Shown in pieces: positions 1-10,503 of a DNA stretch of 64,000 bases (its first letter is position 1; every line of letters begins with the position of its first letter). Made by a program: the position numbers and the translations under genes. The notes beneath the pieces were generated by a model, which saw nothing but the letters and a program-made list of their open reading frames with translations, was not told the DNA's origin and did no database searches. This DNA is from Takifugu bimaculatus (Eukaryota > Chordata > Actinopteri > Tetraodontiformes > Tetraodontidae): assembly GCA_004026145.2 (NCBI GenBank), contig SWLE01000230.1, positions 127,001-191,000 on the forward strand, written 5' to 3'.

Positions 1-40
1 AGGCGCCACCTGGGTTCCTACTCAGGTGCTTTGTTTCCCT

Positions 41-42
<2 letters not shown>

Positions 43-112
<70 letters not shown>
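43..112. repeat. (TG)n microsatellite
   Basis: About 35 uninterrupted TG dinucleotides. Open frames through it encode only alternating Cys-Val or His-Thr and are not genes. Confidence 0.97.
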
Positions 113-113
<1 letters not shown>

Positions 114-234
114 TCTACACAGGGGATATGCAAAATCTGCTGTGTCATCTGTAGATTTCACCAGCATTGTGACAGAAAAGGGGTGTGTCCTCACAAACAT
201 GAAGCAAAGCACTCAGGTGACCAGGTGAGCTTGT

Positions 235-836
235 TGCACCTCTGTCCCCTCTCTCACCTCTGTCCCCTCTGTCCCCTCTCTCACCTCTCTCACCTCTGTC
301 CCCTCTGTCCCCTCTCCCACCTCTGTCCCCTCTGTCCCCTCTCCCACCTCTGTCCCCTCTCCCACCTCTGTCCCCTCTCTCACCTCTGTCCCCTCTCTTA
401 TCTCTGTCCCCTCTTCCACCTCTGTCCCCTCTGTCCCCTCTCTCATCTCTGTCCCCTCTGTCCCCTCTCTCACCTCTGTCCCCTCTCTCACCTCTGTCCC
501 CTCTCTCATCTCTGTCCCCTCTCTCACCTCTGTCCCCTCTCTCACCTCTGTCCCCTCTCTCATCTCTGTCCCCTCTGTCCCCTCTCTCACCTCTGTCCCC
601 TCTCTCACCTCTGTCCCCTCTGTCCCCTCTCTCACCTCTGTCCCCTCTCCCATCTCTGTCCCCTCTGTCCCCTCTCCCACCTCTGTCCCCTCTGTCTCCT
701 CTCTCACCTCTGTCCCCTCTCCCACCTCTGTCCCCTCTCCCACCTCTGTCCCCTCTGTCCCCTCTGTCCCCTCTCTCACCTCTGTCCCTTCTGTCCCCTC
801 TGTCCCCTCTCTCACCTCTGTCCCTTCTGTCCCCTG
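235..836. repeat. Minisatellite, 9/18-bp TCTGTCCCC/TCTCTCACC
   Basis: About 600 bp made of two interleaved 9-mers, TCTGTCCCC and TCTCTCACC, in irregular order with variants such as TCTCCCACC and TCTCTCATC. The unit is a multiple of 3, so both strands stay open. The minus-strand frame reads Gly-X-Y-like (GDRGER) and could be mistaken for collagen. One strand is strongly pyrimidine-rich, which would favour triplex (H-DNA) structures. Confidence 0.95.
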
Positions 837-840
837 ATGA

Positions 841-2020
841 CAGCAGTATTTGGGGTCCTCTCATGCTGGAGAAGCTCAGCTGGTTCTGAGGTCTCGTTGG
901 TCTCGTTGTGTCCCACCTCCCCTGCAGGTCTGGAGGAGCCCCCACAGGCTTTAGGGCGCCGTCACATGTTCCCTTGAATAACCGACATTCCAGTGAAGAA
1001 GAACCCGTCTGATGGTTCTGCTCCGAGCCTCTTCAGGGACCTGAAGTCTGTGGCACATTAAGACAGCAGGAAGTCTCATGACGACGCGTCTCTGAGGTTT
1101 GAGCTAATAACGCAGCAAAGGGAAGAAACCTCACGTCTAATCTCTAAATTTCCTGACGGTCGTACCAGCAGAATATTTGCTTCAGTCCCAGATTTCACGT
1201 TACGCAACAGCGATTTGTTCGCACAAAACAGGACGAATGGAGATAAAAGCGGGAATGTTTGGCTTTGAGAGAGGAGCAGCTAATCACACAGCTCACGTTA
1301 GCGAATGGTGCAGCAGACGGTGATACACCTGTGTGACTGTTGGTGGTGGAACAGCAGAACTCTCAAGAGTTCAGATGCTGAATTGTGAGTTCCTCCTTCG
1401 TTGCTGCCTTTGTTCCAGTAACGGGATCAAAGTGACTCATCATGATGAAAAAGCATGATAAGACTTCCCCAAACACGCTGGACGGGACGCAGAGAGGAAG
1501 AACAATGGACACACCTGTGTCAAACAATGACTGTCATTCTCAGGACTGCTTGGATTGTGATGTTGGTAGCGTGTTTAGCTAACAGGAACAAACGCTAGCG
1601 TCCGCTTACATAAGTCTGCTGCTCGGCAGCTGCGAACCAGGTGGGACTTTCTCACAGGGACTCAAATCAGCCGTCGCATTAGCGCCTTTCACTTACTTAG
1701 AATCCACTTCAAGGTCACGTGCTCCCGAAGTGTCACGATAGCACAATGTTTATGTGGCGGAATCGGCGTTAGCTGTGCAGCAGGTCACCTGTGGCTGTGG
1801 GACGGCAGCAGATGTTGTGTTTCCACTCCTGTTTTAGTCACAGCGGTTACGCAACCCAAGGCTGTCAAAACAGCAACAAAACCGCCACCTTGCTAACGTT
1901 AGCAGGGAACTAGCTAAGGGTGGGTGGGAGCGACGGGGGACCAGCTGAGTCCAGCTGAGGCTCCTGGAGACACTCGGAGAGACGCTGCCTGTCGAGGGAC
2001 AAGCACATAGCTGCAGCAGA
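841..2020. other. Unannotated 5' flank
   Basis: About 1.2 kb of mixed-composition DNA. I see no exon with plausible splice sites, no RNA gene and no clear transposon end. Confidence 0.4.
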
Positions 2021-2021
2021 T

Positions 2022-2102
2022 CCCTCCAGCAGATGGAGATCCCTCCAGCAGATGGAGATCCCCCCAGCAGATGGCGATCCCCCCAGCAGAGGGAGATCCC
2101 TC
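2022..2102. repeat. 21-bp tandem repeat, four copies
   Basis: Four near-identical copies of a unit containing CCAGCAGATGGAGATCC. Confidence 0.85.
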
Positions 2103-2172
2103 CTGAGGATGATCTGACCCATGGAGGCCTCCTCCTACTGCAGTCAGCACCGGCCTTCAGCACAGACCCAGG

Positions 2173-2450
2173 TCCACCACCCATCCATCATCCATCCATC
2201 CATCCATCCATCCATCCATCCATCCATCATCCACCCACCCATCCATCCATCATCCATCCACCCATCCATCCATCCATCCATCCATCCATCCATCCACCCA
2301 CCCACCCACTCATCCATCATCCACCCATCCATCCATCCATCATCCATCCACCCACCCACCCACCCATCCATCATCCATCCATCCATCCATCCATCCATCC
2401 ATCCATCCATCCATCCATCCATCCATCCATCATCCACCCACCCATCCAGG
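2173..2450. repeat. (ATCC)n / (ACCC)n microsatellite
   Basis: A compound tetranucleotide array (CATC and CACC units) of nearly 280 bp. Open frames encode only His-Pro-Ser-Ile or Trp-Met-Asp-Gly strings. Confidence 0.95.
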
Positions 2451-3120
2451 CTGGAGCCCATCCCAGCAGGGGTCCTCCCTGGACACCTCACCAGGGCCAC
2501 CACAGAGAGCCAGCCCTGGGCCGGTATAGTTGGGGGAGCGTCTCGGGGTAACCGTCCCTTCTTGCTGCGAGGCCTCTGGCCTGTATGTGAACGTTGCGTT
2601 CCAGGAAGCTTCGCTCTGTCGCAGCACTTCTCTTCCTGGAAACGAGGCTACATTTAGATCGCCTCTCCGGCTCAACGCTCACAGCCTCACTGCTTCCTCT
2701 GCTCTGAACTTTAGCTACACTCTGAGAAGGCGGCGGTGTTTAGGAGAATCTACTCAGGTTTATTCAACAGCTGCTCCTTTTGATCCCTCTAGAAAGAAGA
2801 AAAGCCACAGTTTTGTCCTCATCTGTCCTCAAGCTCCACTGAAGAATGAGCTCCCCCAGGTTCATCGTTGCTGTCCTCATGAGCGGACTCTTACCTTGAT
2901 GAGAGAGTTTAGATCTACCTGAGGTGTGGCCCCTTGAAGCAGCTCCACTCTCACCCCTCACAATGCTCATGGCACCGTGACGTCATTTTTAATGTTGCCA
3001 ATAAATCTTCTGATTTCAGGAGTTTCTTCCTGTGACCCGAGAGCAGCGTTCTCCCAGTGTTACTGACGGGGCAGAAGCAGGTAGGGGAACACCCAACTGC
3101 TGAGGGGTCCTGACTAGTTT

Positions 3121-3210
3121 AGTGTTTGTGTGTGAGTGTGTGTGTGTGTGTGCGTGTGGGTGTGTGTGAGTGTGTGTGTGTGTGTATGCGTGTGTGAGTG
3201 TGTGTGTGCT
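3121..3210. repeat. Imperfect (TG)n microsatellite
   Basis: A TG-rich tract interrupted by GAG, GCG and GGG. Confidence 0.9.
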
Positions 3211-3447
3211 GCTCTCCTCCTGGTTCTACTACTGGACCACATCACAGCTGGAGCCGTGTGGTCCAACATCCCCATGGGGTCAGAACTGCTCTGGAAACAA
3301 AGACAATATTTAGGTCGGTCTGGGATACAAACACACCGTCGATTCCTCAGATGTCATTTTAAAAAATATTACTGAGGCCACAAAATCGTCCCAGGATAAT
3401 TCCAACCATTTCAACTTGACTGTGTAGCCAGCTGTCATCGTTGTGAG

Positions 3448-3850
3448 GTCTCTGGGTCTGTCTCTGGGTCTGCCTCTAGGTCTGTCTCTAGGTCTGTCTC
3501 TGGGTCTGTCTCTAGGTCTGTCTCTAGGTCTGTCTCTGGGTCTGTCTCTAGGTCTGTCTCTGGGTCTGTCTCTAGGTCTGTCTCTGGGTCTGTCTCTAGG
3601 TCTGTCTCTAGGTCTGTCTCTGGGTCTGTCTCTAGGTCTGTCTCTGGGTCTGTCTCTAGGTCTGTCTCTGGGTCTGTCTCTAGGTCTGTCTCTGGGTCTG
3701 TCTCTAGGTCTGTCTCTAGGTCTGTCTCTGGGTCTGTCTCTAGGTCTGTCTCTGGGTCTGTCTCTAGGTCTGTCTCTGGGTCTGTCTCTAGGTCTGTCTC
3801 TGGGTCTGTCTCTAGGTCTGTCTCTGGGTCTGTCTCTGGGTCTGTCTGCC
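3448..3850. repeat. 12-bp minisatellite TCTGTCTCTRGG
   Basis: About 33 copies of a 12-mer that alternates between TCTGTCTCTGGG and TCTGTCTCTAGG. Because 12 is divisible by 3, one frame stays open as (LSLG)n. That frame is a repeat artefact: it has no flanking exon context. Confidence 0.96.
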
Positions 3851-4224
3851 TGCCTACCTGTGATAGTTCTCTAGTCTATTTGGGGAATGTTGACAAGTAA
3901 AGAAAGAGCTGAGATTCCGGAGGGACTTTGACCTTTGATCTTCCATAGATAAAAGCTTTCTGATCAAAGGCAACCTACTGAGTTATGTAACCCATTGTGA
4001 CTGCATCTGGAGGACGTCCACTCTGCTGCTACTACTAACTTAGTTACCTTGGTTATCGCGCTCCATTAAAGGACGGCAGGACGCTGGAGCAGCTGCTCTC
4101 CTACCTTAACACACGTGGTCGTTCTGGCTGTAAGTCCCAACTACCTCCTCCGTTTCCATATCAACAGATGTCTTTACTTTGCTATAACTTATTTTTAATT
4201 ACTAAATTTACCTCAGTTGTGTTT

Positions 4225-4602
4225 TACTATGGTATGGTACGGTATGCTACGGCACAGTATGCTACGGCACAGTACGGTACAGTACGATATGCTACGGCAC
4301 AGTATGGTACGGTACAGTACGGTACAGTACAATATTGTACGGTACAGTACGGTACAGTACGGTTCGGTACAGTACGATATTGTACGATACAGTACGATAT
4401 GGTACGGTATGGTACGGTATGGTACGGTACAGTACAGTACGATATGCTACGGCACAGTATGGTACGGTACAGTACGATATGCTACGGTACAGTACGATAT
4501 GGTACGGCACAGTACGGTACGGTACAGTACGATATGCTACGGCACAGTACGGTATGGTACAGTACGGTACAGTGCGGTACAGTACGGTACGGTATAGTAT
4601 GG
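4225..4602. repeat. Pentanucleotide GTAC-rich satellite
   Basis: About 75 five-base units of the form GTACR/GGTAC (CAGTA, CGGTA, TGGTA variants). The 4-bp palindrome GTAC recurs every 5 or 10 bases on both strands, so the array can form cruciforms or slipped hairpins. Confidence 0.95.
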
Positions 4603-4619
4603 CTGCTCTGAACTCCCGG

Positions 4620-6300
4620 CGCCCTAATCTTAACGGCCCATTGAAAAATGTGTAAATGGTTCACGAACTCTGGCCCAGTTTTGTAAACGTCTCAATTTCA
4701 TCCCGTCTCATTTTTCCACGATAGCACACCCGCAGCAGAGTCAGCGGGTTCAGAGGATCGGCCCTGGTCCATCCTGGGTGGAAAGTTTTTGTAGAGCGAG
4801 ACGAGCGGCCTCCCCTCTGGGGCCCCTAAGGCTAGCGTGATCCCCCATTTGTGCTCCTGTCATAAAGAATGTGCGCGCTAAACCACTTTCCCACCACTAA
4901 GCGGATTACTAATGTAATTCTGCAGAATCAAGAGATGCTTCAGCACATCGAGACATTGTGAAAACTGAATCAAATAATTCATGTAGAAAGCTGGAGAGAG
5001 ATTTTATCTCAGTCAAACGGAGCAATGAAGCCGGGACGCCGAGGACTGCTAACGTAGCTCTGATTAGCGTGTCGAAAGAGAAGCGAAGGAAGTATCTAAA
5101 ACGAGCGGGGATTAAAACTCGTTTCGAGTTGCGCAATTTCTGAAAGTTTTCATTCTCTTCATAGAATTTGAGAATCCTGAGGGTTTATTCGTGGCTTTTG
5201 ATTGCACAATGCAAAAGTTAGCTAATCGTTGTTACTAATTTGATGAGGACAGGCCCGCCTGATGGCCAGGAATCAGTCAGAAAAAGGAAACTGGTTGTGA
5301 CACTTCATGCAAAGCTGCTGGAGCTCAGTTCAAACTGTGTTGAGCTTCCAGCGCTGCCCGGCGCACCCTCGCCGGTTTTCCCACTGTGCTAACAGGGCTT
5401 GTTTGGCTAAGGAATGTTTACGTTGCGAGTCCGATCCTGTCGCAGGCCTCACGTCCGATCAGGATGTGAGCGACATGACAAGGTTTCCAAAAGAAAACTC
5501 ACTTCTCTGGTGACTTTGTTTGGTTTTCAGTCTGATGGCCACCGGCAGCCTTTGTGTCGCCTGCGCCAAACGGCGGCCACATTCACGCCAACAATGTGCA
5601 GACACACCTACAAAACACGGAATGTGTGATAAAAGCAACACGTTTCGGAGAAACGAGGTGTGGAAGGACGCAGGACGAGGAGTCCTGACGGCACCACAGC
5701 GTCCATTATGAAAAATCTTTAATTCGTCGGATGGAGTACAAGCAGTTTTTCCCTCTGACCCGTGTAGAAAAACCCAATGACCTTGAAGTTTTTGCCCATT
5801 AAGCAGAGCTTATCATGAGATCTCCTGAAGCACAGAAGAAGAGCTGGTCCGTCTGTCTTGTAATAAAGATCCTCTTGTTCCTAGAAGCCTCACAGCAGGG
5901 ATGGCTGAGAAAGGTCGAGGAGAAGAAAATCCCCCTTCCAAAGTCAGGAAAAATGAAAAGTTAATAGCTATACCCTGGAGGGAGTCGGGCAGGTGGAGGA
6001 CAGCTATGATAGCGATCTGGTCAGGACGCAGGAGGGGGGCTTGGCAGGAGACTGGCACAGTTATATACGATGTCCTGGGAGGTTTTCATTTGGTCAGTGG
6101 GTTTACGCAAGACAGTGGAGGGAAGCCAAGGAGGTTATTAGCTCTGTCAGGGTGAGCGGGTCCAGTTGTCCATGAATGCCCGTCCAGACGTTAGAGCAGG
6201 TGCACAAATGGGGACCAAACCTTTGTTCCTGGTTTGTGTGGGTTTAAATTTACATCTGCAGTCTTTTTTAACAGCGTTTCTTGTGTTGACAATGTGGGTC
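4620..6300. other. Unannotated flank
   Basis: About 1.7 kb without a recognisable gene. Short open frames here (up to 84 codons) show no family similarity that I recognise and have no splice context. Confidence 0.4.
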
Positions 6301-6331
6301 ATCAACAAACGTGCAGGATTTGCATTTTTGG

Positions 6332-6412
6332 GGAGTTCCCCAAGGCTCCGTCATGGGCCCGGACCTCTTTATATGGATTTACATTAGCAACATCATCTCC
6401 GCACTTATTTAG
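6332..6412 (+). mobile_element. Decayed LINE reverse-transcriptase fragment
   Basis: In one frame the sequence reads GVPQGSVMGPDLF and then a hydrophobic IYISNI stretch. This matches the family pattern GVPQGSxLGPxLFxxYIND in the finger/palm region of non-LTR retrotransposon reverse transcriptases. A stop follows and neither flank continues the domain, so it is a short degenerate remnant of an L2/CR1- or Rex-like LINE. The assignment rests on this one motif. Confidence 0.6.
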
Positions 6413-6851
6413 TGCCAAAAGTCCTTTTGATACAAACTTTAGTTGAGTTTCATTCACAGCACCTGTGAAACAACTACGGGCGAATCCAGAAACTTCACAA
6501 CACCAAATCAAATAAAAAAGTCCAACTTTCCATCTGTTGCAGTAAAATATTAAAGTGGCACCAAAATGAAAAAGCTACATCTATGTGGGTTAAATTAATG
6601 TCTCAATACACCTTTGTCTGCACGCACACATGTTAGTTCAACGCTATCGTTGTAGCAAAGTTATGCTATCGTGTAGAATCTCGGTGTCGGTGTTTCTTAA
6701 ACATCCCAGAATGCTGCTCAGCATTGGTGCGCCATGCGACAAAGGCGGCACTGTTAGCATTAGCATCAGAGTGTCATTCTGAAGCTGAAACTACTGCAAG
6801 TGTGGCAGTTTGATTGGCAGGAAGTTTGGCTGGTGGCAGCCTGGTTCCATC

Positions 6852-6852
<1 letters not shown>

Positions 6853-6884
<32 letters not shown>

Positions 6885-6930
6885 GTGTGCGTGTGTGTGC
6901 GTGTGCGTGCGCGCGTGTGTGTGTGTGTGT
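6853..6930. repeat. (TG)n/(CG)n microsatellite
   Basis: TG repeats interrupted by GCG, ending in a GTGCGTGCGCGCG stretch. The alternating purine-pyrimidine sequence could adopt Z-DNA. Confidence 0.95.
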
Positions 6931-7560
6931 TGTACTCCAGCCCTTGGCCCCCACGCTCTACTTTTCTGATCCTTCTTACTTCTGCAGGGTCGAGCTAAAG
7001 CCCCTAACAAAGCTGCCAGTCAGAGCCATGCAGCCGTCTCGTGTGTGACCGAGGCTGCAGGAATGTTTGCAGCTTTGCTACAGTAGCGAAGACCTACCTT
7101 CACTAGTGCCAAACCAGGCTAACCTGATTTATTTTCCCCATTTCACTGTCTTTGTCACGACTTTTATATAATTGTAGCGTTACAATAAGAAAGTGCTCAT
7201 TTCTAGAAACCCTGAGGAGCCTCGACTCGTCCTCTGTGTTCCACCTGCGTACCAGTCCACCACGCCTGCGGGGGAGAGCCTAAAGATGTCGCCTGATATC
7301 TTCTCGAGGAGAACGTCCTCTTTGTTTAACAAAGGCTGACATTTTAGCGCCGCCTAGCGTGACCAAAGGGGGCGTGGCTTCTCGGTTGACTGCAGCCTAC
7401 CAGCAGAGGGCGATAGACGCGAATTTACGTCACATTTGGGAAGTGTCGCGTTTTAAATAGTTCTATAAATATTTAAATACACACCAAGCACATAAAGAAC
7501 TGTGTGAGCAGGGAGAAAGCCAAGGGTGTGTGAATGAGGCTCAGGACGACCTGTCACATG

Positions 7561-7562
<2 letters not shown>

Positions 7563-7628
<66 letters not shown>

Positions 7629-7636
7629 TGTGTGTG
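7563..7636. repeat. (TG)n microsatellite upstream of slc38a2
   Basis: About 35 TG units roughly 400 bp upstream of the slc38a2 TATA box. Confidence 0.95.
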
Positions 7637-8020
7637 GGGGACTGGGAGGGCTGCCTTTGAAGCTCAGTTTACGGCTGATCTAGAGTGACAGACGTCCAGG
7701 ACGTCCGTGAACAGTCTTCACCGCGGTGGTGAGAACCAGGAGATCCAAACCCTCAGATCACCGAAGATCCGCGGTGACTTTTAAAGCTGCTTTCATGCTT
7801 TCAGAGCAGATTCTCATCATCTCGATTCTCATCCTGTTCGGCACCAAAGACGCACAATTCTCTCTCCACGTTCCAGCCCAAGAATTCCACCTTCCATTCC
7901 CGGACAGTGTGAGGAGGCATTAAGGCGTCATTGTGAGTCTTTTCCAGGGACCCTCTGTTTGTACACACGCTCCGCAGGAGCCGTGCGCCCCCCCCCCACC
8001 CTGCTCCGCCTCCTGTTGGC

Positions 8021-8029
8021 TGATGCAAC
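8021..8029 (+). promoter_or_regulatory. CARE/AARE-like element (ATF4-C/EBP site) of slc38a2
   Basis: TGATGCAAC fits the C/EBP-ATF response element consensus TGATGNAAN. It lies 11 bp upstream of the TATA box. The mammalian SLC38A2 gene is a known ATF4 target with such an element in intron 1, so a promoter-proximal copy here fits induction by amino-acid starvation. The functional claim is inference. Confidence 0.6.
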
Positions 8030-8039
8030 AAGCTCAGCA

Positions 8040-8047
8040 TATAAAAG
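8040..8047 (+). promoter_or_regulatory. TATA box of slc38a2
   Basis: TATAAAAG lies in a GC-rich context, about 30 bp ahead of the inferred transcription start near 8070. A reverse CCAAT motif (ATTGG) lies at 8073-8077. Confidence 0.7.
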
Positions 8048-8069
8048 GCCGCGGCTCCCCTCCTCCATC

Positions 8070-8340
8070 ACAATTGGCTCCATCACTGCGCGGCTCGCAC
8101 CCGGACGTTTCCCGTAAAGCTCATATTAGATCTGCTCCCACAGTTCCCACAGGTTTTGGGTTTTTGGTTTCTTTCGTTGGTTTCGGATTCTGTCTGATAA
8201 TTAGACGCGTTTTGGTTTCCTATTTATCAATTTAAACCCAAAGACACCAAAGGACTCTTTTTTTTATCTGAAGAAATCATCCGGACGTTGGCTTCTCCTG
8301 TTTTACTGGACGGATTTTACCGACATTAGATCTCCATCAG
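8070..8340 (+). other. slc38a2: slc38a2 exon 1 (5'UTR, inferred)
   Basis: The 5' end is inferred from the TATA box. The 3' end is a strong donor, CAG|GTAAGA, at 8340/8341. The exon is non-coding; the start codon is in exon 2, as in the mammalian gene. Confidence 0.6.
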
Positions 8341-8899
8341 GTAAGAAACCCACCATCTCCCTCATGATACCGGATTTGCGGGTCCGCGTCACCGAATATT
8401 CTGCCCTAAATCGGTGTCGTCTCTTCCGCAATCTATATTTAGACTCGAAGACGTCTTTCTAGTTCTGTCGCCTTTACGCGCAACCCTCCACCGACCTTTG
8501 TGGCTGCCTCGCCACCAAAACCCTCATTAGGAGAAAATGTGCGCATCGTGCGTGTGAAGGTTTCATCCTAGTGTCAGACGAGACAATAACCGGGTGGCTC
8601 CTCTTCACCGGGTCAGCCCAGCCCAGAATAAATAACCAAGGAGGAGCGGCGCGGTCCTGCAGTGCGCGCGGAGGCGCATCGCCATGTGGATCCTTCAGCT
8701 GTGGCCGCACCGCGGATCCACCTGAGCCGGCGAGCGGCCGCACAACGCGCTGTGGTTCTATTATGGTTCTGTCCTTAAAAGGACAACACGTGCCATTGTT
8801 GCCCTGGAAGCGACTTTGGGCCGCGCCTTTGCGCATCCGACGTTTTCAATTGTTGGCGCGCATACGCGCTAAAAATGAGGGTCAGGAAGCGTCATACAT

Positions 8900-8990
8900 T
8901 TATGTTAGGTAAGATAAGATAAACTTTATTTGATCCCACATCGTTGAAATTCACAGTTCTGATTCCTGGATGTGTGAAACATGTCCCGCC
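8900..8990 (+). mobile_element. Probable retroposon 3'-tail remnant
   Basis: The stretch TAAGATAAGATAAACTTTA followed by TTTGATCCCACA resembles the 3' tails common to fish non-LTR retroposons. It lies in slc38a2 intron 1. No coding part remains. Confidence 0.45.
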
Positions 8991-9059
8991 TGACAACATT
9001 TCACAATTGAGAGGATTCCCGGAGGAAATGTGCGTAAAATCTGCTCGATGCGGCTCCAA

Positions 9060-9110
9060 GTCCGTCCGTCCGTCCGTCCGTCCGTCCGTCTGTCTCTCTG
9101 TCTGTCTTTC
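9060..9110. repeat. (GTCC)n/(GTCT)n microsatellite
   Basis: About 12 tetranucleotide units in slc38a2 intron 1. Confidence 0.9.
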
Positions 9111-9361
9111 TCTCTTTAATCTCGCCTCTCAGGGTCTCTGGTGGACACAGTAACCGGTCTGGTATTTTTCCACAGCCGGTGCGTCATCTCCCCCCTCCCC
9201 CTCCCTACAAGCGCACCCCCCCCCCCCCTCCCCAAGTCACATGACCGGGAGAGTCAATATTGGTTGGTGTGTGTGTGTGAGGTGTGTGTGGGGGGAAATG
9301 ACTGCAGGAAAATGACTGAAGTGAATGAAAACCTCCTCTTTTGTGTTGTGGAATTTTTAGT

Positions 9362-10455
9362 ATGAAACAACCTTCCACCAAAACGGAAATGAGTCGTTTC
9401 AACATCTCTCCGGAGGACGACAGCAGCAGCTCCAACAGCCAGGAATACCCCTACCCGGACTGTCCCAAGAAGGTCCCGCTGTGCAGGTGAGACTGGCTTT
9501 GGTGCACAAACACGTGGAAGAAGCTTGGTGGAGACGCTGACTTTGTCCTTGTGTCTCAGCCAATATGCCGACATGGATGCTGCTGAAAACCAGAACTTCC
9601 TCCCTGAGCTCAACCTGGGAAAGAAGAAATACGAGACGGAATATGTAAGTCTGCCCTGCTCCAAACTGCAAGTGTTGGCTCCGACACGTCCCGCTCTTCA
9701 TCCGGATGTTTGTGTCCGCAGCACGAGGGCAACACGTCCTTCGGCATGTCTGTGTTCAACCTGAGCAACGCCATCATGGGCAGCGGCATCCTGGGCCTGT
9801 CCTACGCCATGGCCAACACCGGCATCGCCCTCTTTGTGTGAGTTCCTCTGGACACGCACAGAAACGTCCTCCGTCAGGACACGTTCGTCCTGGTGGCTGC
9901 AGGACGAGTTCTGCTGCCGTGAGCCGTTAATTATTGAGAGCAGAACTTTAGAGCCCAGAGCACGAGGAAGGAGGCGAAGCTTCAGAAGGTTGCCTCAACA
10001 GAACCCTGCATGAATCAGCAACAACAGGTGACCTTGGGAGGGAGAGCAGGCTCCTTATCTCTCCACGAGCCTGTTATCACTACTTCCTAGACGCCCTTCC
10101 TAGTTTAGAAGCAGTTTCGCAATAACGAGTGAATGAATCCGAAGGCAAGTGGAAACTCTCCGTTCCTCCTTCACCTGCTGAACATGCAGGTGCTTTTAAG
10201 CCATAATAGTAGAATAATAGAAGAATATAGAAGAATAATTATTCTCAAAGTTACTGAAAGGCTTCAAAGTCAAGGTTTGTGTTCGGGAACGGTTTCCACG
10301 GTGACGTGTCCGTCACAGTCAGTGAAAAGCTCAGGGCTAATCTCGTCGCTCTACTACGGGCGTGTTACACAAGCTTCCCTCAGACGCCTCTCAGGCAGAA
10401 TTAAGAGGTTTGTTGTGGAAGCCTGATCCCACAGGTGACTCACAGCCCTGTGTTT

Positions 10456-10503
<48 letters not shown>

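Noticed and set aside
145..945. Minus-strand 266-codon frame resembling collagen (Gly-X-Y with GDRGER)
   Set aside because: It is a translation of the 9/18-bp minisatellite. It has no signal peptide, exon structure or non-repeat homology, and the opposite strand is equally open.
3443..3874. 143-codon (LSLG)n open frame
   Set aside because: It arises because the 12-bp repeat unit is divisible by three.
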